The notes beneath the pieces are model-generated. The model searched no databases. It was not told the origin of the DNA and was given only the letters and a program-made list of their open reading frames with translations. 40,007 bases of DNA from a virus. The translations under genes were made by a program, and so were the position numbers. Below are positions 1-7,899 of this stretch, in pieces. Positions within the stretch are counted from its first letter, which is position 1, and the number at the start of each line of letters is the position of its first letter. The DNA lies in the IMG/VR virus record IMGVR_UViG_3300031629_000016, positions 1-40,007 of that record; one strand, 5' to 3'.

Positions 1-447
1 GCAATAAACAACCAAGCACAATGGGACAGCCTTGTCTCAGCATTTCCGTCAATACGCAGACAATTTGTAGGTTTTGATAGAGTAATTGATTTACTCAACA
101 TGAACTACGAACCAACTGCGAATAATTTTCCGCCTTTCAATATAGAAAAGATTGATGAAGTAAACTACGAGATACAAATGGCTCTCGCTGGTTTCAAGAA
201 TGACGATCTGGATATTAAGGTAGAGGATGGCACTCTAACAGTAGAGGGTGGTCAAAATGAAACGGATAAAGACGCAAATTTTATTCACCAAGGTATCGCT
301 CAGAGAAAATTCCGCAAAGTTTGGAGTCTGGCAGACACAGTTGTTGTCAAAGGCGCCGAATTGTCAGAGGGAATTCTGAGAATCAGTTTGGAGAATCGAA
401 TACCAGAGGATAAGAAACCTCTAACCATTAAGATTAAAACAAAATAG
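1..447 (+). CDS. hsp20: Small heat shock protein Hsp20 (IbpA-like), 5' end outside window
   Basis: The reading frame is open from base 1 to the stop at 445-447 (148 residues visible), so the gene enters from the left edge. The ATG at 100 is internal: residues before it (RRQFVGFDRVIDLLN) match the N-terminal arm of IbpA-type proteins (IbpA has a GFDRLF segment). Downstream are the alpha-crystallin features PPFNI, a VNYEIQMALAGF strand, a GIAQRKF segment near the end of the domain, and ISLENRIPEDKKPLTIKI with the IPExKKP motif of IbpA. The family forms ATP-independent holdases; T4-like marine phages often carry one, presumably to help virion proteins or host proteins fold during infection (inference). 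A hairpin terminator follows. Confidence 0.9.
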   Translation, partial: AINNQAQWDSLVSAFPSIRRQFVGFDRVIDLLNMNYEPTANNFPPFNIEKIDEVNYEIQMALAGFKNDDLDIKVEDGTLTVEGGQNETDKDANFIHQGIAQRKFRKVWSLADTVVVKGAELSEGILRISLENRIPEDKKPLTIKIKTK

Positions 448-454
448 TTTTATC

Positions 455-480
455 GGGGGGCGGAAACGCTCCCCATTTTA
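455..480 (+). terminator. Rho-independent terminator after hsp20
   Basis: An 8-bp stem (455-462 pairing with 467-474, one G-U pair) closed by a GAAA tetraloop is followed by ATTTTAT. It lies just after the hsp20 stop and before the Shine-Dalgarno (TAGGAAAA) of the next gene. Confidence 0.8.
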
Positions 481-492
481 TAGGAAAATATT

Positions 493-909
493 ATGACTAA
501 GAAGAAAAGTGACAAGACAGTTTTGGAAGAAGTAAAAATGGATATCTCCCCAGAGGAGTTCACTCCAGATAACGATGAGACACCCAACACAAACCCAATT
601 CAGATTTGTGGACTCAAAGTGAATGGTATGGATGAGATGCTTTGTTATCTACAGAAAGATGACGAAGGCGGTAGATACATCTGCACCAACCCAGCTAACA
701 TTCGATACATCCCAACCGAAGGTAAACAAGGGCAATACAAGATTGCTTTCCAACCACAATCTCCTGCTAGTAGGGGTGTGCTTTTTGTGCCGTATGGGCA
801 GATGAATTACATCTACGAACCCAAGAAGGAATTGGTTGATGAATGGTTGGCGAAGTTTCAGCACACTCAATCCTCCGAGACAAAGAAAAAACCAAAATTT
901 ACAGGATAA
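493..909 (+). CDS. Conserved-looking hypothetical protein
   Basis: The gene encodes 138 residues and I do not recognise it. The start ATG has TAGGAAAA a few bases upstream. The N-terminus (about residues 1-35) is charged and likely disordered (KKKSDKTVLEEVKMD, then a D/E/P/N-rich stretch). Residues about 36-115 look like a compact beta-rich domain (IQICGLKVNGMDEMLCYL, RYICTNPANIRYIP, GVLFVPYGQMNYIY). The C-terminus is basic (KKKPKF). It sits alone between the hsp20 terminator and the early promoter in front of DNA polymerase, so it is a single-gene unit or is read through from hsp20. No catalytic motif is visible. Confidence 0.75.
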   Translation: MTKKKSDKTVLEEVKMDISPEEFTPDNDETPNTNPIQICGLKVNGMDEMLCYLQKDDEGGRYICTNPANIRYIPTEGKQGQYKIAFQPQSPASRGVLFVPYGQMNYIYEPKKELVDEWLAKFQHTQSSETKKKPKFTG

Positions 910-912
910 CGC

Positions 913-941
913 TTGACTTCTAATAGTTATTGTGTTATAAT
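913..941 (+). promoter_or_regulatory. Sigma70-like early promoter upstream of DNA polymerase
   Basis: TTGACT (913-918), a 17-base spacer and a perfect TATAAT (936-941) preceded by TGT, an extended -10. The bases TAACGC just before the -35 recur as TAAC[CG]C at the promoters at 35756 and 37187. The predicted start is near 948, giving a leader of about 20 bases before the polymerase ATG at 970. Confidence 0.85.
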
Positions 942-969
942 ATGTACATATTGAACTACTGGTTATTCT

Positions 970-3471
970 ATGTCTAATTTTTATACCTTTGCTTGGCAAT
1001 ACGGAAACTCTATCCTCACTCGTGGGGTTAGGAATGGCAAGCGTTTTACTGAGAAACATCCCTTTCAACCTACGCTGTATGTGAGGAACGGTGAACCTTC
1101 TGATATCAAAAGTATCGAAGGTCATTCCCTCAAACCCATACAGTTTGGTGATAATGGTGATGCTAAAGAGTTTCTTGATAAGTATTCTAAGATAGAAAAC
1201 TATCCCATCTATGGTCAAACTGATTTGACCTATCAATACCTATCTTCAATGTATCCAGATAACATTGAGTTTGACCTGTCACAGATGAACATATGGTCTA
1301 TCGATATTGAGACAACTGCTGAACATGGGTTTCCAGATACGGAGAACCCCATCGAAGAAGTGTTGTTGATTACTATGGTTAACAGTCACACCAAAGAGAT
1401 ATTTACATGGGGTGCTGGTGAGTGGAAGCCTGGCCCAGAAACGAAAGACTTGCCCGTTACATACACTGTTTGTTCTGATGAGTATGACTTGTTAGAAAAG
1501 TTTATGACATGGTGGGCGCAAGATTACCCAGACATTGTAACTGGTTGGAATCACGAACTGTTCGACATGCCTTACTTGACGGGTAGGATTGACCGAATAT
1601 TTGGTGAGAAGGCTAAGAACAATCTCAGTCCATTTGGCATGACCCGTAAGAAGACTGTTCGTGGTCACAATAGAGAATTGTTGAAGACCGATATCAAGGG
1701 TGTTATCCAACTAGATTACATGGACTTGTATAAGAAGTTTACCTATACTTTCCAAGAAAGTTATCGACTCGATTACATTGCTGAAGTAGAACTTGGGCAG
1801 AACAAACTAGAGTCTGGATTTGAAACATTCCGTGAATTCTACGAGGGTGATTGGAATCGGTTCATCGACTATAATATCATCGATACGGTTCTGGTTGACA
1901 GACTTGATGACAAGATGAAGTTCTTGGAACTCATTATCACGATGGGGTATGACTGCAAGTGTAATTACAATGATATCTTTTCATCGGTTAGGACATGGGA
2001 TTGCCTGTTGTACAACTTCTTGCTTGAGAAGAACATTATGATTCCCCAGAAGAAAGAAAGTTTCTCTAAGGGATTCCCAGGCGGTTATGTACAGGAACCT
2101 AAACTTGGTAAGTACAAGTGGATTGTGTCTGTCGATGCTACCTCACTGTATCCATCTATTATCATGCAACACAATCTTTCGCCCGAGATGTTGGCGGAAG
2201 GTCACAAACCATTGGACTGCACTGTCGATAGTATCCTAGAACGGAAGCACTCAACTACACGACTAAAGGAATCGGGGTTGTCTATGGCAGCCAATGGTTA
2301 TCTCTATCGCAAAGAGTCCCAAGGATTCATGGCAGAAATCACCCAAAGATTCTTTGATGACCGACAGAAATACAAGAAGTTGATGAAACAGGCAGAACAG
2401 GAATATGAGGATACCAAAAATCCAGACCTCTTAAATGATATTGCCAAGTACAACAACTTTCAGATGGCGAGAAAGATTCAGTTAAACTCCCTGTTTGGTG
2501 CGATAGGTAATAAGTGGTTTAGATATTTCGATGAACGGATTGCCGAATCAATTACATTGACCGGACAGTTAATCATCCGCGATACCAGTAAGGTGGTGGA
2601 TGAATTCTTAAATAAGTTCATGGACACTGAGGGTGTCGAGTACAGTTTTTACACTGACACTGATAGTTGTTATGTCACATTGGATGCGATGGTAGAAAAA
2701 CATCTCAAGGGCAAAACCCGCGAAGAGATAATCGATGTGCTTGACAAGTTTGTCGAGGATAAGTTAGTGCCGTCAATCAATGGCCGCATGACTGACCTTG
2801 GTGAATACATGAATGTGTTCCAACCCAAGATTGATTTCAAACGAGAAGCTATTGCTGACGTTGGTATCTGGGTTGCGAAGAAACGATATGCAATGAATGT
2901 CTGGGACAATGAAGGCGTCCGATACAAGGAAGCTAAACTAAAGGTCATGGGTCTAGAGATTGTACGGTCTTCTACTCCTGCTCCGGTTAGGGATAGTCTG
3001 AGGTCGGCAGTTAGGTTGTGTCTGGACAAGAACGAGAAAGAATTACAGGCAATGGTAGAGGAGACTTGGCAGGCATTTCGCAAGATGTCTCCAGAACAAA
3101 TTGCCTTCCCGCGAGGATGTAATAACCTTGGTAAGTATTCCTCAAAGGTAACTGTGTATACTAAGGGGACGCCGATGCATGTTAGAGGTGCATTAGTATA
3201 CAATCACTTGATTCGTACCCAGAAGTTAGAGAAGAAATATCAACTCATCCAAGACGGTGACAAGATTAAATTCCTCTATCTAAAGGAACCGAACCATGTG
3301 TGGGAAAACACCGTAGCAATGAATGGTCTGATGCCAAAAGAATTTGACTTACATCGTTACATTGATTATGAAACAATGTTTGAGAAAGCATTTATTGACC
3401 CATTGAATACTATTGTGACTAGTTTGAATTGGAATACTAGACCAGTAGCATCATTGGAATCATTATTTTAG
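970..3471 (+). CDS. 43: Family B DNA polymerase, T4 gp43-type
   Basis: 833 residues (T4 gp43 is about 900). The protein is the replicative polymerase with a proofreading exonuclease. Exonuclease motifs: Exo I DIE at residues 112-114, Exo II NHELFD, Exo III YNIIDTVLVD. Polymerase motifs: motif A SVDATSLYPS with catalytic Asp389, motif B K502 to G510 (KIQLNSLFG), motif C YTDTDS at 561-566 with Asp563 and Asp565, and KKRY further on. No intein or frameshift interrupts it; T4-like polymerases in some marine phages are split or intein-bearing. It is followed after 9 bases by uvsX with an overlapping ribosome site (GGAGTGAG), so the two are co-transcribed. The sequence before the ATG has no clear Shine-Dalgarno. 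Confidence 0.97.
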   Translation: MSNFYTFAWQYGNSILTRGVRNGKRFTEKHPFQPTLYVRNGEPSDIKSIEGHSLKPIQFGDNGDAKEFLDKYSKIENYPIYGQTDLTYQYLSSMYPDNIEFDLSQMNIWSIDIETTAEHGFPDTENPIEEVLLITMVNSHTKEIFTWGAGEWKPGPETKDLPVTYTVCSDEYDLLEKFMTWWAQDYPDIVTGWNHELFDMPYLTGRIDRIFGEKAKNNLSPFGMTRKKTVRGHNRELLKTDIKGVIQLDYMDLYKKFTYTFQESYRLDYIAEVELGQNKLESGFETFREFYEGDWNRFIDYNIIDTVLVDRLDDKMKFLELIITMGYDCKCNYNDIFSSVRTWDCLLYNFLLEKNIMIPQKKESFSKGFPGGYVQEPKLGKYKWIVSVDATSLYPSIIMQHNLSPEMLAEGHKPLDCTVDSILERKHSTTRLKESGLSMAANGYLYRKESQGFMAEITQRFFDDRQKYKKLMKQAEQEYEDTKNPDLLNDIAKYNNFQMARKIQLNSLFGAIGNKWFRYFDERIAESITLTGQLIIRDTSKVVDEFLNKFMDTEGVEYSFYTDTDSCYVTLDAMVEKHLKGKTREEIIDVLDKFVEDKLVPSINGRMTDLGEYMNVFQPKIDFKREAIADVGIWVAKKRYAMNVWDNEGVRYKEAKLKVMGLEIVRSSTPAPVRDSLRSAVRLCLDKNEKELQAMVEETWQAFRKMSPEQIAFPRGCNNLGKYSSKVTVYTKGTPMHVRGALVYNHLIRTQKLEKKYQLIQDGDKIKFLYLKEPNHVWENTVAMNGLMPKEFDLHRYIDYETMFEKAFIDPLNTIVTSLNWNTRPVASLESLF

Positions 3472-3480
3472 GAGTGAGAA

Positions 3481-4542
3481 ATGAGTTTAATAGATAAATT
3501 AAAAAAGAATAGTACGATAAAACACACAGAGATTCTATCCAAGAGTAAATTTCTGAATGATAAAGATTTGATTCAGACCACTGTGCCTGCATTGAACGTG
3601 GCATTGAGTGGTAAGTTGGATGGTGGACTGTGTGCTGGTCTGACAGTATTTGCTGGGCCCTCTAAACATTTTAAGACCGCATTCGCCATGTTACTTTCCA
3701 AAGCTTATCTGGACAAGTATGATGATGCGGTAGTATTGTTTTATGATTCAGAGTTTGGTGCGCCGCAAGGATATTTTAAGAGTTTTGGTATTGATACTGA
3801 TAAAGTTATCCATACCCCCATTACTGATATCGAACAATTAAAACATGATATAATGTCACAACTATCGGAGATAGAACGTGGTGACCATGTTATTATTATT
3901 GTAGACTCTGTTGGTAACTTGGCAAGTAAGAAAGAAGTTGATGATGCACTTGACGGTAAGTCTGTTGCTGATATGACTCGCGCCAAACAGATGAAGTCTC
4001 TGTTCAGAATGATTACACCCCACTTGACTATCAAAGATATTCCTGCCATCGTGGTCAACCACACTTACATGGAAATTGGTATGTTCCCCAAGGCAGTTGT
4101 TTCTGGTGGCACAGGCATATATTACTCTGCGGATAACATCTTCATCATTGGTCGCCAACAAGAGAAAGTTGGTAAGGATGTCACTGGTTATAATTTCATT
4201 ATCAATGTAGAGAAGTCACGATTTGTTCGTGAGAAGTCTAAGATACCGATTGAAGTATCGTGGGAAGGTGGTATCAGTAAATGGTCTGGATTGCTAGACA
4301 TGGCCCTAGAGTCTGGTCATGTAGTCAAACCATCAAATGGATGGTATCAGATTGCATCGGATGGAGAAGATGGCAAGAAGTTCAGAACCAAGGACACTTA
4401 TGTAAAAGAGTTCTGGATGCCGATTCTTGCCGATAAAACATTCTCTACTTGGATTGAGGGTAGGTATCAGATGTCTACTGATGCGATTATGCAGTCTGAG
4501 GTGTCAGAAAAGGACATTGCTGATGCCTACTCCGAAGTGTGA
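3481..4542 (+). CDS. uvsX: UvsX RecA-like recombinase
   Basis: 353 residues, slightly shorter than T4 UvsX. RecA-family ATPase that forms filaments on single-stranded DNA and drives recombination-dependent replication. Walker A is GPSKHFKT at 59-66, close to the T4 form GPSKSFKS rather than bacterial RecA GPESSGKT. Walker B is VIIIVDSVGNL with Asp142. An LSKAYLDKYDDAVVLFYDSE segment carries the catalytic Glu region, and VVNHTY lies in the L2-type region. The start has GGAGTGAG seven bases upstream. Order gp43-uvsX-gp41 is the normal marine T4-like order. Its last 20 bases overlap the next small gene. Confidence 0.96.
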   Translation: MSLIDKLKKNSTIKHTEILSKSKFLNDKDLIQTTVPALNVALSGKLDGGLCAGLTVFAGPSKHFKTAFAMLLSKAYLDKYDDAVVLFYDSEFGAPQGYFKSFGIDTDKVIHTPITDIEQLKHDIMSQLSEIERGDHVIIIVDSVGNLASKKEVDDALDGKSVADMTRAKQMKSLFRMITPHLTIKDIPAIVVNHTYMEIGMFPKAVVSGGTGIYYSADNIFIIGRQQEKVGKDVTGYNFIINVEKSRFVREKSKIPIEVSWEGGISKWSGLLDMALESGHVVKPSNGWYQIASDGEDGKKFRTKDTYVKEFWMPILADKTFSTWIEGRYQMSTDAIMQSEVSEKDIADAYSEV

Positions 4543-4699
4543 TAAGTGCGACAAAGATTTAGATTTAGATAATGATGCAGTCGTGTGTTTTCGCCACAGT
4601 AGTGGCGAGGCATACATGTGTGAACCATGCGTTGAAGAAGTGAAGGAAGAATTTATTAATGAGAATAGAACAACAAATACTGACGAATTTAATTTTTAA
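4523..4699 (+). CDS. Small zinc-finger-like protein between uvsX and gp41
   Basis: 58 residues from ATG 4523. An in-frame upstream start would lie deep inside uvsX; I chose 4523 because the zinc-binding sequence starts directly after it. Cys6/Cys9 (CDKC) and Cys33/Cys36 (CEPC) form a four-cysteine treble-clef-like pattern, with Cys22 and His25 between. The tail is acidic. It overlaps uvsX by 20 bases and gp41 by 41 bases, so translation is probably coupled. Function unknown; a small Zn protein in a replication operon might bind nucleic acid or a replication partner (inference). Confidence 0.7.
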   Translation: MPTPKCDKCDKDLDLDNDAVVCFRHSSGEAYMCEPCVEEVKEEFINENRTTNTDEFNF

Positions 4700-6053
4700 T
4701 GAAGATTATCTTAGACAAGCAATAGCGCATCTCAACGAAGACTATTTCCTTGATACCGAATACCGTGAAGTATTCAAGGCCATTAGTGAGTATACTACCA
4801 AGTATAATGCGCCGCCGTCTATCAGTGCAATTAAGATTGCCTTACAGGACAACCGTAGAATTACGGAAGACTTGTATGAGAAGTGCGAACAACTAGTAAA
4901 CAGTTTTAAGACAGACTTGACTGCGGCCGACTTGACTTGGTTGGTAGACACGACAGAGAAGTTCTGTAAAGAAAAGGCAGTGTACAATGCCATTATGAAA
5001 TCTATTCAGATTATCGATGGTACAGAGAAAGAGTTTACTGTTGATTCGTTACCCTCTATTCTGTCTGATGCCTTGAGTGTTGGTTTTGATAATAGTATCG
5101 GTCACGATTATGTTGGTGATGCTGAGTCACGGTATGAATTCTATCATAGACACGAAGAGAAATTGCCATTTGATTTGGATTACTTCAACAAGATTACTGA
5201 GGGTGGGTTGACAAACAAAACCTTGAACATCGCTCTCGCCGGTACGGGTGTTGGTAAGTCTCTGTTCATGTGTCATGTTGCTGCTGGTGCTATCGCTGCC
5301 GGAAAGAATGTTCTCTATATTACATTGGAAATGGCTGAGGAAAGAATCGCTGAGAGGATTGACGCCAACCTAATGGATGTTTCCATTGGTGATTTGCGAG
5401 ACCTATCACATGAAATGTACAGTGACCGCATAGAGAAAATCAAAAATAAAGTTAACGGACGTTTGATTATTAAGGAGTATCCAACTGCTACTGCTCATAC
5501 TGGACACTTCCGTGCTCTACTAGAAGAACTAAAACTCAAACAAGACATGACGCCTGATATTATCTTTGTGGATTATCTTAATATATGCGTGAGTCAAAGA
5601 CTGCGGGCAAATGCTGGTGCGAATTCATACACCATCATTAAGAGTATCGCTGAAGAAATGCGTGGTCTCGCCGTAGAGTATAACTTGCCAATTGTATCTG
5701 CAACACAAACTACTCGTGGTGGTTACAATAATAGTGATGTTGACTTGACAGATACCTCAGAGAGTTTTGGTTTGCCTGCTACTGCTGATTTGATGTTCGC
5801 TCTAATCTCCACCGAAGAGTTAGAAGAACAAGGTCACATGATGGTTAAACAATTGAAGAATCGATACAGTGACCCAACGAGAAACAAACGATTTATGATT
5901 GGTGTTGACAGGGCGAAGATGCGTTTGTATGATTTGGAAGATGGTGCTCAGATTAACATAGTTGATTCTGGTCAAAGTAAACAGGATGACCAACCCGTGT
6001 TCGACAGGGGAACTTTCGGCAGTCGGTTAAACCTTAACGAAATAAAAGTATAA
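4659..6053 (+). CDS. 41: Replicative DNA helicase, gp41/DnaB-type
   Basis: 464 residues, close to T4 gp41 length. Hexameric 5'-3' helicase of the replication fork, partner of primase gp61 (encoded at 24146). The N-terminal helical domain (about 1-130) begins MRIEQQILTNLI. RecA-fold motor domain: Walker A GTGVGKS at 195-201, the DnaB H1a-type ITLEMAEERIAERI at about 221-234, Walker B IIFVDYLN at 301-308, and QTTR (H3-like) near residue 350. The start has AAGGAAGA about eight bases upstream although it lies inside the preceding small gene. The stop is followed immediately by a late promoter for the lysis genes, so the early replication transcript ends in late territory without a visible terminator. 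Confidence 0.95.
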   Translation: MRIEQQILTNLIFNEDYLRQAIAHLNEDYFLDTEYREVFKAISEYTTKYNAPPSISAIKIALQDNRRITEDLYEKCEQLVNSFKTDLTAADLTWLVDTTEKFCKEKAVYNAIMKSIQIIDGTEKEFTVDSLPSILSDALSVGFDNSIGHDYVGDAESRYEFYHRHEEKLPFDLDYFNKITEGGLTNKTLNIALAGTGVGKSLFMCHVAAGAIAAGKNVLYITLEMAEERIAERIDANLMDVSIGDLRDLSHEMYSDRIEKIKNKVNGRLIIKEYPTATAHTGHFRALLEELKLKQDMTPDIIFVDYLNICVSQRLRANAGANSYTIIKSIAEEMRGLAVEYNLPIVSATQTTRGGYNNSDVDLTDTSESFGLPATADLMFALISTEELEEQGHMMVKQLKNRYSDPTRNKRFMIGVDRAKMRLYDLEDGAQINIVDSGQSKQDDQPVFDRGTFGSRLNLNEIKV

Positions 6054-6056
6054 ATA
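6049..6056 (+). promoter_or_regulatory. T4-type late promoter (TATAAATA)
   Basis: Exact TATAAATA, the T4 late consensus read by the gp55/gp33/gp45 system. The box overlaps the gp41 stop. With the T4 geometry (box at -13 to -6) transcription would start at 6062, the A of the next ATG. The sequence TATAAATAGGATTA is shared with the late promoter at 13010. Confidence 0.8.
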
Positions 6057-6061
6057 GGATT

Positions 6062-6445
6062 ATGATAAGTAAAATACTATTTGGTTTCATTCTCGCCGGT
6101 GGTCTGGTTGGGTATTTGTATTACACAAACACTCAGTCGGAACTCATCGAACTAAGAGAATACAATATGGCAATGGAACTCCAAGTCCAAGTCCAAAATG
6201 ATACCATAGAGAAAATTCAGCATCAATATGAATTGAATGCAAAGGCGCTTGGTGAGTTGACTTCTAAGAATGCAGAAATTGAGGCGGAGATGACAAGGTA
6301 TCTTGATATTTTCCGCCGACATGACTTCAGTAAACTTGCAGCTGCGAAGCCAGGCCTAATTGAACCGAAGGTGAATAATGCAACCAAAAAAGTATTCGAT
6401 AGTCTCGAAAGTGATTCTACTTTCGACTTTGACTCTAGTAATTAA
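6062..6445 (+). CDS. Probable i-spanin (Rz-like), inner-membrane lysis protein
   Basis: 127 residues. One N-terminal membrane anchor (about 4-22, ILFGFILAGGLVGYLYY) is followed by a long hydrophilic predicted coiled coil (about 26-90, heptad-like QNDTIEKIQHQYELNAKALGEL split by charged residues) and a short acidic tail. This is the topology of i-spanins, which span the periplasm with their C-terminus outside. Its last 68 bases overlap, in another frame, a lipoprotein gene, the Rz/Rz1 arrangement. It lies directly behind a late promoter, as lysis genes do. It could instead be an unrelated tail-anchored or structural protein; sequence homology to Rz is not claimed. Confidence 0.65.
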   Translation: MISKILFGFILAGGLVGYLYYTNTQSELIELREYNMAMELQVQVQNDTIEKIQHQYELNAKALGELTSKNAEIEAEMTRYLDIFRRHDFSKLAAAKPGLIEPKVNNATKKVFDSLESDSTFDFDSSN

Positions 6446-6836
6446 CGCCTGTTCGTTATTACCGCAACCGCCCCGTGTGGTTGAAATTAAAACTGTTGAG
6501 GTGCGAATACCTATTCAGCATCCAGTGTATCCTCGGCCCATCGATATGAAAGAACCCCGATGGTATGTCGTATCAAAGAAAAACCTAGATTCATTTATAG
6601 AGAAAGTTGAAAAAGAAGCTGGACAACTGGTCTTTATGGCCATGACGCCGGGCGACTATGAACTCATGGCATACAATCTTCAAGAGATTAAACGCTATGT
6701 GAAAGAAACCAAAGAAGTGATAGTATATTATAGAACTGTGATATCAGATGATGTGGAAACAGAAGTACAAGAAAGCGAGGCCCCTGACAAGGAATCGTTC
6801 TTAGACAAAATAAAAGGAGCAGTATCTGATGACTGA
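6378..6836 (+). CDS. Probable o-spanin (Rz1-like) outer-membrane lipoprotein
   Basis: 152 residues. A signal peptide with a basic start and hydrophobic core (VILLSTLTLVINAC) ends in a lipobox-like LVINAC with Cys25 as the lipidation site, followed by a proline-rich stretch (SLLPQPPR) typical of Rz1 proteins. The rest is a charged, partly helical periplasmic domain, larger than most Rz1 proteins (40-80 residues), which makes assignment less certain. Its 5' end is embedded out of frame in the preceding i-spanin candidate; it overlaps the next gene by 8 bases. With its partner it would bridge inner and outer membranes and fuse them at lysis, implying a Gram-negative host (inference). Confidence 0.62.
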   Translation: MQPKKYSIVSKVILLSTLTLVINACSLLPQPPRVVEIKTVEVRIPIQHPVYPRPIDMKEPRWYVVSKKNLDSFIEKVEKEAGQLVFMAMTPGDYELMAYNLQEIKRYVKETKEVIVYYRTVISDDVETEVQESEAPDKESFLDKIKGAVSDD

Positions 6837-7146
6837 TGAGACCAAATCACACCACCCAGCAGACAGCAACGGTGATGGCGTAGTTGACCAAGAAGAACAC
6901 AAGATGTTCATGGAGTTTAAACGAAAGGAACTGGAAGACCAAGACCTGATGAGGGACTCTCAACGTGCCATGGCGTGGTTTGCCCTTGGTGGCATGTTGC
7001 TGTATCCCGCCTCAGTGGTTGTTGCCTCCATGATGGGGTTGGATGAGGCCCAGAAAACACTGGGTAGCATGGCCCCCACCTATTTTGTCGCTGTTGCTGG
7101 TATTGTGGCCGCTTTCTTTGGGGCTCAGGCATATAATAAGAAATAA
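6829..7146 (+). CDS. Two-TM protein with canonical EF-hand loop; holin candidate
   Basis: 105 residues; the start has AAAAGGAG upstream within the preceding gene. Residues 12-23 (DSNGDGVVDQEE) fit the 12-residue EF-hand calcium loop: Asp12, Asn14, Asp16, Gly17, hydrophobic Val19, Asp20, Glu23. A charged helix (24-45) leads to two hydrophobic segments, about 48-68 (MAWFALGGMLLYPASVVVASM) and 80-102 (APTYFVAVAGIVAAFFGAQAY), ending NKK. Small, two TM, basic tail and position after the spanin genes before a terminator fit a class II holin. The EF-hand on the soluble side is unusual and may bind calcium. No other holin is obvious near the lysozyme. It could instead be another membrane protein. Confidence 0.6.
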   Translation: MTDETKSHHPADSNGDGVVDQEEHKMFMEFKRKELEDQDLMRDSQRAMAWFALGGMLLYPASVVVASMMGLDEAQKTLGSMAPTYFVAVAGIVAAFFGAQAYNKK

Positions 7147-7166
7147 ACTGTGAAATATCTCCGATT

Positions 7167-7190
7167 AAAGCGCTTTATTTGCGCTTTTTT
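7167..7190 (+). terminator. Rho-independent terminator closing the lysis block
   Basis: Perfect 7-bp stem AAAGCGC (7167-7173) with GCGCTTT (7181-7187), a seven-base loop and a run of T to 7190. It lies 20 bases after the EF-hand gene and just before an early promoter. Confidence 0.88.
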
Positions 7191-7202
7191 CGATATTGGC
7201 CC

Positions 7203-7231
7203 TTGACTTCTGCTTAGAAGTGTGTCATGAT
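7203..7231 (+). promoter_or_regulatory. Early-type promoter with spacer palindrome
   Basis: TTGACT (7203-7208), 17-base spacer, CATGAT (7226-7231, four of six -10 matches) preceded by GTGTG as in the other early promoters. The spacer contains a perfect 6-bp inverted repeat, ACTTCT (7206-7211) and AGAAGT (7216-7221), four bases apart, a possible operator. It starts just after a terminator, so the genes from 7262 form their own unit. Confidence 0.65.
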
Positions 7232-7261
7232 CATTATGTAATCGAGATGAGAGAGATGATG

Positions 7262-7621
7262 ATGAAAAAAGAAATTGATAACCTGTTAGAACTAATCAAC
7301 AATGACTATGAACGATGGACTACCGCGTCTTTTCGGGCGAATAACTACTCCGAAGACCGACTAGTAGAGACCATTGCTAACTTCCGCGAGGAGTGTACGG
7401 TCACCGAAGGTAGTAAGTACATTAAGATAATAAAACGAAACGCTGTCTGGGGTTTCATTGTTAAGACTGACACCGACAAGTTGTTCGCCAAGGGTGACAT
7501 CCTAATGGCCGCAGGGTACAATGCTCCTGCTAGGAACAAACCACGGGGCAATGTCTTTAAGATGCTAGAAGATGGTATCGGTGTGGGTTGGGTTCAGTGG
7601 ACAGGGCCGGGATATCTATAA
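7262..7621 (+). CDS. Conserved phage hypothetical protein
   Basis: 119 residues from ATG 7262. Upstream in-frame starts at 7247, 7256 and 7259 exist; an earlier one would overlap the promoter. I chose 7262 because GAGAG lies seven bases before it, but 7259 is possible. The protein starts MKKEIDNLLELINNDYERW and has a mixed alpha/beta look with an aromatic C-terminus (VGWVQWTGPGYL). It resembles a small family seen in T4-like marine phages for which I know no function. It is the first gene after the early-type promoter at 7203 and overlaps the next gene by one base (TAATG). Confidence 0.7.
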   Translation: MKKEIDNLLELINNDYERWTTASFRANNYSEDRLVETIANFREECTVTEGSKYIKIIKRNAVWGFIVKTDTDKLFAKGDILMAAGYNAPARNKPRGNVFKMLEDGIGVGWVQWTGPGYL

Positions 7622-7839
7622 TGAGTATTGCTTACTGCGACAAAATCGCCCAAGAATGTCTCAATCAATTGGTACGGTCAAAGTACTCCAACATTGACTG
7701 TGACATGTTAATCACCGATGTTGGGCCAATCTGCTCGGACTTAGACCCCGTTGGTGGTTGGTTTATATCAACGAAGAAAACAATAAAAGTCACCGATTTT
7801 AATGGACAAAATTATACTGTTACGATTGAGGTAGATTAG
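7621..7839 (+). CDS. Hypothetical protein
   Basis: 72 residues from ATG 7621, which shares its A with the upstream TAA stop; a longer reading from 7588 would only extend into the preceding gene. The sequence has two halves: a helical start with cysteines (IAYCDKIAQECLNQL) and a beta-rich end (GGWFISTKKTIKVTDF, YTVTIEV). Not recognised. It is the last gene of its pair; a terminator follows about 60 bases later. Confidence 0.65.
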   Translation: MSIAYCDKIAQECLNQLVRSKYSNIDCDMLITDVGPICSDLDPVGGWFISTKKTIKVTDFNGQNYTVTIEVD

Positions 7840-7899
7840 AAACGAGGCGATTACAGGATGCCTGCTAAAGTCTGTAGAGGTTGATGACCGAACATCCAC

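Noticed and set aside
100-447. Hsp20 starting at the ATG at 100
   Set aside because: The frame is open to base 1 and the residues before 100 match the IbpA N-terminal arm, so the ATG is internal.
2670-3203. Long minus-strand ORF inside the polymerase gene
   Set aside because: Antisense shadow of gp43; no ribosome site, no family match. The same applies to all other minus-strand ORFs, e.g. at 649-1236, 9649-10128, 12848-13267, 22104-22484 and 33862-34350.
4427-4522. N-terminal extension of the zinc-finger protein inside uvsX
   Set aside because: The residues are Leu/Arg-rich out-of-frame uvsX sequence; the cysteine domain begins right after ATG 4523.
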